Below are positions 55,884-64,000 of a stretch of 64,000 nt of DNA, in pieces. Under the pieces are notes generated by a model, which saw nothing but the letters and a program-made list of their open reading frames with translations, ran no database searches and was not told the origin of the DNA. Both the position numbers and the translations under genes were made by a program. Source of the stretch: CAVUBL01 sp963837945 (lineage in GTDB: Bacteria; Acidobacteriota; Thermoanaerobaculia; Multivoradales; DATKCC01); assembly GCA_963837945.1 (NCBI GenBank), contig CAWIQD010000030.1:142705-206704 (forward strand), read 5' to 3'. The first letter of the stretch is position 1. Each line of letters opens with the position of its first letter.

Positions 55884-57047
55884 ATGGTCCAGGACCAGGC
55901 CCCCTCGGGGCTCTACGTCCACGTGCCGTTCTGCTCGGCGATCTGTCCGTACTGCGACTTCGCGGTCACCCGCGACGCGCCGGTTCGGCACGCCATCTAC
56001 GTCGAGTGCCTGCTCGCCGAGATCGCGCTCTGGCGCGGCGGCTGGAGCGGCGGCTCGTTCGACACCCTCTACTTCGGCGGCGGCACGCCGTCGTGCCTGG
56101 CGCGCGGTGAGCTCGCCGCTGTGCTCCGGGCGCTCGCCGCCGAGCTGCCGGTCGCGCCCGGAGCCTGGATCGCCCTCGAGGCGAACCCGGAGGACGTCCG
56201 GCCGGAGAGCCTGGAGGACCTCCGGGAGCTCGGCGTGCGGACCCTTTCGCTCGGCGTCCAGTCCTTCGACGAGCGGGCGCTCAAGTTCCTGGGCCGGCGC
56301 CACTCTCCGGAGGCGGCGCGGCGCAGCGTCGAGCTGGCGCTCGCGGCGGGCTTCGACACGGTCTCGATCGACCTGATCTTCGGCCTGCCCGACGAGCGCC
56401 AGGACCTGGCGGCGCTCACCCGGACCCTGAAGGAGGCGGTGGCCCTCGGAGCGCACCACGTCTCGTGCTACCAGCTGACGGTGCACGAGGGGACGCCGTT
56501 CGGCCGCGGGGTCGCGCGCGGCGTGATCCGCGAGCTGCCGGACGGCGAGCAGGCGCGCTCGTACGAGCGGGTGGTGGAGGTGCTCGCCGCCGCCGGTTAC
56601 GAGCCCTACGAGGTGTCGAGCTTCGCCCTCGCCCCGGCGCACCGCTCGCGGCACAACCGGAAGTACTGGGACCACACGCCCTACCTGGGGCTGGGGCCGT
56701 CGGCGCACTCGTTCGACGGCCGGCGGCGGTGGTGGAACGAGCGCGCGCTCGCCGACTGGTCGGCGATGGTGGCTGCCGGGGAGCGGCCGGTGGCCGGCGG
56801 GGAGGATCTGACGGACGAGGAGCTGGCGCTGGAGCGCCTGATGTTGGGCTTGCGGACGGCGGAAGGGGTCGATCTGGGACGGTTTCGGGAGCGGTTCGGG
56901 GTGGATTTGGGGGCGGTGAACGCGGGGCTGGTGGAGGGTTTGGAGGAGGCGGGGCTGGTGGTGGTCGCAGGGGGGCGGTTGCGGCCTACGGTGCGGGGGC
57001 TGGCGGTGGCGGACGGGTTGCCGGCGGGGTTCCGGGTGTCCGGGTGA
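55884..57047 (+). CDS. hemW: Radical-SAM heme chaperone HemW
   Basis: 387 aa. Y-V-H-V-P-F-C-S-A-I-C-P-Y-C-D-F holds the C-x3-C-x2-C FeS motif followed by the extra Phe; Y-F-G-G-G-T-P-S, S-L-G-V-Q-S-F-D-E-R-A-L-K-F-L-G-R-R-H, D-L-I-F-G-L-P, G-P-S-A-H-S-F-D-G. The chaperone inserts heme into cytochromes and was formerly called oxygen-independent coproporphyrinogen oxidase-like. The last ~90 codons are more G-rich. Single gene. Confidence 0.94.
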   Translation: MVQDQAPSGLYVHVPFCSAICPYCDFAVTRDAPVRHAIYVECLLAEIALWRGGWSGGSFDTLYFGGGTPSCLARGELAAVLRALAAELPVAPGAWIALEANPEDVRPESLEDLRELGVRTLSLGVQSFDERALKFLGRRHSPEAARRSVELALAAGFDTVSIDLIFGLPDERQDLAALTRTLKEAVALGAHHVSCYQLTVHEGTPFGRGVARGVIRELPDGEQARSYERVVEVLAAAGYEPYEVSSFALAPAHRSRHNRKYWDHTPYLGLGPSAHSFDGRRRWWNERALADWSAMVAAGERPVAGGEDLTDEELALERLMLGLRTAEGVDLGRFRERFGVDLGAVNAGLVEGLEEAGLVVVAGGRLRPTVRGLAVADGLPAGFRVSG

Positions 57048-57098
57048 GGAGCGGGGGTACCTAGGCGGGGGCGTTGGAGCGGGGGCGGGGTACCGGAC

Positions 57099-57163
57099 GG
57101 GCCGGCACCCGGCAAGGGTTCGGCGGCAGACTGCGCCGGCGAACCCTCGCCGGGCACCGGCCC
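57099..57163. repeat. Variant of the dispersed hairpin element after hemW
   Basis: Long imperfect inverted repeat: GGGCCGGCACCCGGC, GGGTTCG-GCGGCA/TGCGCC-GGCGAACCC, GCCGGGCACCGGCCC. It keeps the GGCGGC-AGACTGCGCCGGCG core of the elements at 26460 and 47.8 kb. The rest of 57048-57297 holds nothing I can name. Confidence 0.65.
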
Positions 57164-57343
57164 TCTGTGAACCGGCGGCCGAGGGGCCTGGTGGCGCCCA
57201 CCCGCGCCCCCTCCCCCGCTGGTCGACTGCCGGCAACCTGGAGAGGAGAGGGGGTGGACCGGCGGGCTCGGACCCCACGGCTGCCACCGAACCCATGATA
57301 GGGGTAGGGAGGGCAGGTTGGATTCCCTGCCCCCCCTCCCTCC

Positions 57344-57376
57344 GAACCGGACGTGCGGATCTCCCGCATCCGGCTC
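57344..57376 (-). ncRNA. Group II intron domain V, copy 2
   Basis: Same hairpin as at 26843-26875. Confidence 0.85.
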
Positions 57377-57389
57377 TCCGGTTGGTGGT

Positions 57390-58727
57390 TCACCTACGAG
57401 AGGACTGCGAGTCCGAGGCATAGGCGGCTTCGAGGCTGAACAGCCCATGCTCGGCGAAGAAGGCGTTGGGCCAGCGCTGGTGGTCGCTACCGCGGCCCCG
57501 GCCTCGGCCTCGGCGACGCTTGCGTAAGATGCTGCGCAGGCGCATGCGGATCCACCGGTCGAGCGGCCGGAAGGTCGTCGGGTGGCTGTAGCGGTAGTAC
57601 TCGTACCAGCCACGCAACGTCCGGCTGATGTCCCAGGTGATCCGATCGAGGCTGTGACCGTTGGTGCGCCGGGTCTTGCGGCGCAGGGTGTCCTTGAGCT
57701 TCCGGAGGCTCTTGTCGCGAGGCCATTGGTATCCCCGTTCGAAGTGGTACCCCAGGAAGTCGAAGCCACCCCGCTCGGTGGCATCCACCACCGCCGTCTT
57801 GTCCGGGTGAAGGCTCAGGCCCTCCTGGGCCGTCCACACCTCTACCAGGGCAAGCGCCCGGCGGGCCTCGGTCTCGCTCCGACACAGGATCACGAAGTCG
57901 TCGGCGTAGCGCACCATCTCGAAGCCCTCGCGGGCCAGAAGATGGTCCAGCGGGTCGAGGTAGATGTTGGCCAGTAGGGGGCTGATCACCGCGCCTTGCG
58001 GGGTTCCCCGCTCGGGCGTCCAGCTCTCCAGTCCGTCCAGTACCTCTTGCTCGAGAAAGGACTCGATCAGGGCGAGCACTCGCCCGTCCGATACCCTCTC
58101 ACGCACCCGCGCCAGCAGGCGCTCCGGATCGATCGTGTCGAAGTACCGGCGCAGGTCGGCGTCCACCACCCAGGTGTGGCCCGAGTCGAGGAGCTCCTCG
58201 ACCCGCTCCAGCGCTTCCCGGCACCCGCGCCCCGGGCGGAAGCCGTAGCTGTGCTCGGCGAAATCCCGCTCGAAGATCGGCTCCAGGACCAGGCGCAACG
58301 CGCCCTGCACCACCCGGTCGCGCACCGTCGGAATCCCCAGGGGCCGCTTCTCGCGGCTCCCCGGCTTGGGAATCCACCGCCGGCGAACCGCCTGCGGGCG
58401 GTAGCTACCGTCCCGCAAGGACGCCGACAGCGTCTCCACCTCCTCCTCCAGGCGCGATCCGTAGTGATCCACGGTGACGTGATCTACCCCCGCGGCGCCC
58501 CCGTTGCGCTCGACTCTCTCGAACGCGCGCAGGAGCGTCTGCTTCCGGTAGACCTTGTCGATCAGGCTGAACCACGTCCCTCCTCGGACCCCGGTCTCCA
58601 GGGCCCGCAGCATGCGCTCCGTCCAGACCGAGGGTTCGGCCCAGCCCCATCGGGACCGGGCCTCTCCGGCGGGATTAGGGGCTCGCCCCACTCGCGCCGG
58701 GGTCTCGTCTCTCGTCCTGTCCGTCAC
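57390..58727 (-). CDS. ltrA: Group II intron reverse transcriptase/maturase, copy 2
   Basis: 445 aa, identical protein to the copy at 26889-28226, with intact Y-A-D-D and maturase tail; no endonuclease domain. Confidence 0.95.
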   Translation of the reverse strand: MTDRTRDETPARVGRAPNPAGEARSRWGWAEPSVWTERMLRALETGVRGGTWFSLIDKVYRKQTLLRAFERVERNGGAAGVDHVTVDHYGSRLEEEVETLSASLRDGSYRPQAVRRRWIPKPGSREKRPLGIPTVRDRVVQGALRLVLEPIFERDFAEHSYGFRPGRGCREALERVEELLDSGHTWVVDADLRRYFDTIDPERLLARVRERVSDGRVLALIESFLEQEVLDGLESWTPERGTPQGAVISPLLANIYLDPLDHLLAREGFEMVRYADDFVILCRSETEARRALALVEVWTAQEGLSLHPDKTAVVDATERGGFDFLGYHFERGYQWPRDKSLRKLKDTLRRKTRRTNGHSLDRITWDISRTLRGWYEYYRYSHPTTFRPLDRWIRMRLRSILRKRRRGRGRGRGSDHQRWPNAFFAEHGLFSLEAAYASDSQSSRR

Positions 58728-59147
58728 ACATCCACCTTCCTGCTTCCCTTCGCTCCACGCCCATTACGGCGTTTCCTCGCTACTATGGAAGCTCTGACTC
58801 CTGCCGCCCTGCTTCTCCTCGTGGACGACAGGTCTCCCCGCTTACGGTGCCTGGCCCTCGCGGTCATTCCGTCCCCAACCACCTGTAGACCCCCCGCACA
58901 CGCTTTCGCACGCTACCCCTCAGCGCGACGGGCACCCCGGCTCTCCCGGGTCCGGGCTTCGCCATTCGCTTGCAGGCTCGCCGAGTCCTACCGGCCGAAT
59001 CGGGTTCGTTGCCTACGGACTGATCGCTCATCTCCTCCTACTCCCCACCCCGCCTCACGGCGACGCAGTCAGAGTCAATTACAGGCCGGAGAGCGTATGC
59101 CTGGAGAGGACTCGCACCTCTCTGACCATGCACCCTCGCGGGCGTAC

Positions 59148-59275
59148 AAGCGGCCGAGCTCTGCCTCGGCCGGCCACGCCCCACCACCGGCACCGAACGC
59201 CGGAGCTAGGCAACCGCCGCAACCGCTTGCGTATCACGGTCCCCGGGCCGAGCTCTGCCTCGGCCGGCCAATCCC
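59148..59275. repeat. Two palindromic elements upstream of intron copy 2
   Basis: On the plus strand AAGCGGCCGAG-CTCTGC-CTCGGCC at 59148-59171 (touching the intron) and GGCCGAG-CTCTGC-CTCGGCC at about 59247-59268. The gap 59276-59376 to ahcY shows no feature. Confidence 0.82.
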
Positions 59276-59376
59276 GCCAGCCAGCACCGCGCGGCTGAGC
59301 CCATCGGGCGGGGGAGCGCTCTCGGGGCGCAGCCGACACCGACGGCACTGCGCTGGATGGCTGAAGCGAAGCCTCT

Positions 59377-60879
<1,503 letters not shown>

Positions 60880-60900
60880 CTCGAGTTCCTCCAGAGCTTC

Positions 60901-60956
60901 GTAGGGCGGGCTTCGGGCCCGCCGGTTGTCGTGGCGGGCCAAGTGGCCCGCCCTAC
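60901..60956. repeat. Dispersed inverted repeat, copy 2 (GTAGGGCGGGC arms)
   Basis: GTAGGGCGGGC (60901-60911) and the mirror arm GGCCCGCCCTAC (to 60956), with inner GGGCCCGCC/GGCGGGCC. The same arms as at 293-358. It lies between the regulator gene and ahcY. Confidence 0.78.
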
Positions 60957-60963
60957 GGTCGAT

Positions 60964-61923
60964 TCAGGTCCTCTTCTTCGTCTCCGCCTTGCGGGCGGCG
61001 GCCGCGAACAGGGTCGGGCCCTTGGCTTCCGGGTCCGGGGGCAGCGGCTCGAAGCGCAGGGCCTCGAAGCCGGCGGCGGCGGCCCAGCGGGCGAGCTGGC
61101 GGCGGTCGAAGCCGAGCCAGACGTGCCCCATCTCCTGCCGGTACTCCTGGCGCTCGTGCGGATTCATGTCGACCACCAGGAGCCGGCCGCCGGGCGCGAG
61201 ACCGCGGGCGGCCTCGGCCAGCACCCGGGACGGTTCGGCGACGTGGTGCAGCACCAGGAAGAGCACCGCCGCGTCGAGCTCGCCCTCGGCGAGCGGCAGG
61301 CTCTCGAGCTCGCCCTGGCGGATCTCGACGTTGGTGCGGCCCGCCAGCCGCTCGCGCGCCGCAGCCAGCATCGACGGCGAGGCGTCGACCGCCACGACCC
61401 GGCGCACGAAGGGCGCCAGAGCCGCGGCCGCCAGGCCGGTGCCGCAGCCCAGGTCGCCGACCGTCCAGCTCTCGTCGAGCAGGCCGAGCAGCGGTCCCGG
61501 GCCCGCCTGGCAGCCGAAGAGCTCGTGGCGCAGGCGGTCCCACTCGCCGGCCGAGGAGAGGAAGAACTCCCGCGAGCGGGTGACCCGCTCGACGAGCACC
61601 GTCTCCAGGCGCTGGGCATCCTGGGCCGCCTCCGGGAGGCTCGCGAGCTCCGGGCGGATCGCCTCCCAGAGACGGCGCCGCCCGCCGCCGAGGCGGGAAG
61701 GATCGAGCTGGTAGAGCCGGCTGGTGCCTTCGGGCCGGAAGCCCACCCAGCGGGCGTCGGCCAGCACCTTGAGGTGCCGGCTGATGGTCGACTGGGGGGC
61801 CTGGAGCACCGTGCACAGCTCGGAGACCGCGAGCTCCTGGGCCTCGAGAGCGAGCAGCAGCCGCCCCCGGGTCGAGTCCGCGAGCGCCGAGAGGTCTTGA
61901 AAGACTGGGTCCGATCCGTTCAT
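60964..61923 (-). CDS. ArsR-type regulator fused to a SAM-dependent methyltransferase domain (SahR-like)
   Basis: 319 aa. N-terminal winged helix (about 8-85; A-D-S-T-R-G-R-L-L-L-A-L and Q-S-T-I-S-R-H-L-K-V-L-A-D-A-R-W-V as the recognition helix), then a class-I methyltransferase (about 120-270) with D-L-G-C-G-T-G-L and V-A-V-D-A-S-P-S-M-L. No metal-binding ELCVCDL. This fusion next to ahcY is the pattern of SahR, which senses S-adenosylhomocysteine; the domain probably binds ligand and need not methylate. ATG 61921-61923. Confidence 0.85.
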   Translation of the reverse strand: MNGSDPVFQDLSALADSTRGRLLLALEAQELAVSELCTVLQAPQSTISRHLKVLADARWVGFRPEGTSRLYQLDPSRLGGGRRRLWEAIRPELASLPEAAQDAQRLETVLVERVTRSREFFLSSAGEWDRLRHELFGCQAGPGPLLGLLDESWTVGDLGCGTGLAAAALAPFVRRVVAVDASPSMLAAARERLAGRTNVEIRQGELESLPLAEGELDAAVLFLVLHHVAEPSRVLAEAARGLAPGGRLLVVDMNPHERQEYRQEMGHVWLGFDRRQLARWAAAAGFEALRFEPLPPDPEAKGPTLFAAAARKAETKKRT

Positions 61924-61932
61924 CCGGATCTA

Positions 61933-61961
61933 AGGATACGTGACATGGCGCGGGCTGTCAA
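61933..61961 (-). promoter_or_regulatory. Strong sigma-70 promoter of the ArsR-methyltransferase gene, near-leaderless
   Basis: Minus strand: -35 TTGACA (61956-61961), 17-nt spacer, -10 TATCCT (61933-61938), 9 nt to the ATG. The likely start is at or within a few bases of the ATG, and no SD is present. The palindrome ATCCGGAT overlaps the start codon and could be part of an operator. Confidence 0.75.
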
Positions 61962-62076
61962 ACAGGCTCTTGGCAAGGGCCGTGGCGGAGGGGATAGGTC
62001 GGCCAGGGGATCGGAATGAAGTGGGGCGCCGGCGGTGCCGGCCGGCGCCGGTGGGTGCCCGCCGAGCCGTTCGTCC

Positions 62077-62104
62077 GGCCGAGGCGGAGCTCGGCCGCTT
62101 CCAC
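62077..62104 (+). repeat. Palindromic element left of intron copy 3
   Basis: GGCCGAG-GCGGAG-CTCGGCC-GCTTCC, uninterrupted, about 35 nt from the 3' border of intron copy 3. The rest of 61962-62138 holds nothing else. Confidence 0.82.
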
Positions 62105-62184
62105 CGGGATCGCCGCTTCCCACCGCTTCAGGCCCATGATAGGGGTAGGGAGGGCAGGTTGGATTCCCTGCCCCCCCTCCCTCC

Positions 62185-62217
62185 GAACCGGACGTGCGGA
62201 TCTCCCGCATCCGGCTC
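62185..62217 (-). ncRNA. Group II intron domain V, copy 3
   Basis: Same hairpin as at 26843-26875. Confidence 0.85.
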
Positions 62218-62230
62218 TCCGGTTGGTGGT

Positions 62231-63568
62231 TCACCTACGAGAGGACTGCGAGTCCGAGGCATAGGCGGCTTCGAGGCTGAACAGCCCATGCTCGGCGAAG
62301 AAGGCGTTGGGCCAGCGCTGGTGGTCGCTACCGCGGCCCCGGCCTCGGCCTCGGCGACGCTTGCGTAAGATGCTGCGCAGGCGCATGCGGATCCACCGGT
62401 CGAGCGGCCGGAAGGTCGTCGGGTGGCTGTAGCGGTAGTACTCGTACCAGCCACGCAACGTCCGGCTGATGTCCCAGGTGATCCGATCGAGGCTGTGACC
62501 GTTGGTGCGCCGGGTCTTGCGGCGCAGGGTGTCCTTGAGCTTCCGGAGGCTCTTGTCGCGAGGCCATTGGTATCCCCGTTCGAAGTGGTACCCCAGGAAG
62601 TCGAAGCCACCCCGCTCGGTGGCATCCACCACCGCCGTCTTGTCCGGGTGAAGGCTCAGGCCCTCCTGGGCCGTCCACACCTCTACCAGGGCAAGCGCCC
62701 GGCGGGCCTCGGTCTCGCTCCGACACAGGATCACGAAGTCGTCGGCGTAGCGCACCATCTCGAAGCCCTCGCGGGCCAGAAGATGGTCCAGCGGGTCGAG
62801 GTAGATGTTGGCCAGTAGGGGGCTGATCACCGCGCCTTGCGGGGTTCCCCGCTCGGGCGTCCAGCTCTCCAGTCCGTCCAGTACCTCTTGCTCGAGAAAG
62901 GACTCGATCAGGGCGAGCACTCGCCCGTCCGATACCCTCTCACGCACCCGCGCCAGCAGGCGCTCCGGATCGATCGTGTCGAAGTACCGGCGCAGGTCGG
63001 CGTCCACCACCCAGGTGTGGCCCGAGTCGAGGAGCTCCTCGACCCGCTCCAGCGCTTCCCGGCACCCGCGCCCCGGGCGGAAGCCGTAGCTGTGCTCGGC
63101 GAAATCCCGCTCGAAGATCGGCTCCAGGACCAGGCGCAACGCGCCCTGCACCACCCGGTCGCGCACCGTCGGAATCCCCAGGGGCCGCTTCTCGCGGCTC
63201 CCCGGCTTGGGAATCCACCGCCGGCGAACCGCCTGCGGGCGGTAGCTACCGTCCCGCAAGGACGCCGACAGCGTCTCCACCTCCTCCTCCAGGCGCGATC
63301 CGTAGTGATCCACGGTGACGTGATCTACCCCCGCGGCGCCCCCGTTGCGCTCGACTCTCTCGAACGCGCGCAGGAGCGTCTGCTTCCGGTAGACCTTGTC
63401 GATCAGGCTGAACCACGTCCCTCCTCGGACCCCGGTCTCCAGGGCCCGCAGCATGCGCTCCGTCCAGACCGAGGGTTCGGCCCAGCCCCATCGGGACCGG
63501 GCCTCTCCGGCGGGATTAGGGGCTCGCCCCACTCGCGCCGGGGTCTCGTCTCTCGTCCTGTCCGTCAC
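62231..63568 (-). CDS. ltrA: Group II intron reverse transcriptase/maturase, copy 3
   Basis: 445 aa, identical protein to the other two copies; full RT and maturase domains, no endonuclease domain. Confidence 0.95.
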   Translation of the reverse strand: MTDRTRDETPARVGRAPNPAGEARSRWGWAEPSVWTERMLRALETGVRGGTWFSLIDKVYRKQTLLRAFERVERNGGAAGVDHVTVDHYGSRLEEEVETLSASLRDGSYRPQAVRRRWIPKPGSREKRPLGIPTVRDRVVQGALRLVLEPIFERDFAEHSYGFRPGRGCREALERVEELLDSGHTWVVDADLRRYFDTIDPERLLARVRERVSDGRVLALIESFLEQEVLDGLESWTPERGTPQGAVISPLLANIYLDPLDHLLAREGFEMVRYADDFVILCRSETEARRALALVEVWTAQEGLSLHPDKTAVVDATERGGFDFLGYHFERGYQWPRDKSLRKLKDTLRRKTRRTNGHSLDRITWDISRTLRGWYEYYRYSHPTTFRPLDRWIRMRLRSILRKRRRGRGRGRGSDHQRWPNAFFAEHGLFSLEAAYASDSQSSRR

Positions 63569-64000
63569 ACATCCACCTTCCTGCTTCCCTTCGCTCCACG
63601 CCCATTACGGCGTTTCCTCGCTACTATGGAAGCTCTGACTCCTGCCGCCCTGCTTCTCCTCGTGGACGACAGGTCTCCCCGCTTACGGTGCCTGGCCCTC
63701 GCGGTCATTCCGTCCCCAACCACCTGTAGACCCCCCGCACACGCTTTCGCACGCTACCCCTCAGCGCGACGGGCACCCCGGCTCTCCCGGGTCCGGGCTT
63801 CGCCATTCGCTTGCAGGCTCGCCGAGTCCTACCGGCCGAATCGGGTTCGTTGCCTACGGACTGATCGCTCATCTCCTCCTACTCCCCACCCCGCCTCACG
63901 GCGACGCAGTCAGAGTCAATTACAGGCCGGAGAGCGTATGCCTGGAGAGGACTCGCACCTCTCTGACCATGCACCCTCGCGGGCGTACAAGCGGCCGAGC

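Larger units (their letters stand above)
57298..59147 (-). mobile_element. Group II intron, copy 2 (1850 nt)
   Basis: The same length and borders as copy 1. The only difference I noticed is at the position matching 27135 (G here). The 5' exon is again the palindromic element ending GCTT; the 3' flank begins CATGGGTTCGG, different from the other two after CATGGG. Domain V lies at 57344-57376. Confidence 0.88.
62139..63988 (-). mobile_element. Group II intron, copy 3 (1850 nt)
   Basis: Complete; 3' end 62139, 5' end 63988, followed at the window edge by the start of the same palindromic element (AAGCGGCCGAGC, 63989-64000). Same base as copy 2 at the variable site. The 3' flank is CATGGGCCTGAAGCGG. 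Confidence 0.88.

Noticed and set aside
60880..60963. SAH or SAM riboswitch before ahcY
   Set aside because: The gap is filled by a dispersed inverted repeat; I could not find a matching riboswitch core.

Overview
The window is about 70% G+C and tightly packed with housekeeping genes of a Gram-negative (diderm) bacterium. Outer-membrane assembly (BamD), Tol/Exb-TonB energy transduction, OmpA, TatA and LysM/SLT wall enzymes are all encoded. A DUF4388 protein, a Ser/Thr kinase fused to a TonB domain, a transaldolase-glucose-6-phosphate isomerase fusion and long Pro/Ala-rich linkers suggest an Acidobacteriota-like lineage (possibly Thermoanaerobaculia), with Myxococcota as the alternative. This is inferred from gene content; there is no rRNA or tRNA gene here to settle it.

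Layout. 1-4.8 kb (minus): folC (cut by the window edge), accD, a small coiled-coil protein and a receiver-kinase-TonB protein whose N-terminal part is frameshifted. 5.1-6.4 kb: yebC (frameshifted) and ruvC. 6.5-14 kb: exbB-exbD-exbD-tonB, then DUF4388, TPR, a probable outer-membrane protein and OmpA. 14-20.3 kb: ftsEX, pgeF, rlmN, an AmgK-like kinase, tatA and a lytic transglycosylase. 20.5-26.4 kb: a Fis-type regulator, a LysM protein, a PASTA-rpe-bamD-cpoB operon with overlapping genes, and nfo. 28.7-32.7 kb: rseP, cdsA, uppS, truA. 32.7-37 kb: a GNAT acetyltransferase, uvrD/pcrA, a cold-shock gene and a secreted unknown. 37-47.7 kb (minus): tkt, glk, fbp, pgl, tal-pgi, gnd, zwf, a nearly complete hexose/pentose-phosphate set. 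49.6-55.7 kb (minus): aceE, aceF, lpdA for pyruvate dehydrogenase. 55.9-62 kb: hemW, ahcY and an ArsR-methyltransferase regulator.

The accessory content is repeat biology. Three almost identical 1850-nt group II introns (26797-28646, 57298-59147, 62139-63988) each carry a 445-aa reverse transcriptase. Each sits directly 3' of a short palindrome (GGCCGAG-loop-CTCGGCC followed by GCTT). The same palindrome occurs elsewhere without an intron, including inside the reading frames of aceF and lpdA, where it encodes an in-frame K-R-P-S-S-A-S-A peptide in the flexible linker. In aceF it has grown into a 17-residue tandem repeat. The window therefore appears to hold a protein-coding palindromic element that also forms the landing site of a mobile ribozyme. 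Other repeats are a 61-64-bp hairpin unit at 16.5, 45.4 and 49.4 kb (at 16.5 kb it supplies the end of rlmN), a ~395-bp tandem block at 47.8-49.0 kb, a 33-bp tandem at 26.65 kb and several dispersed inverted repeats.

Many genes at the head of a transcript have a TANNNT hexamer only 6-11 nt before the start codon and no Shine-Dalgarno sequence, whereas several genes with longer leaders or inside operons have one. This suggests widespread leaderless transcripts. Three apparent single-base insertions in G/C runs (4.3-5.4 kb) break two otherwise intact genes and look like assembly errors.
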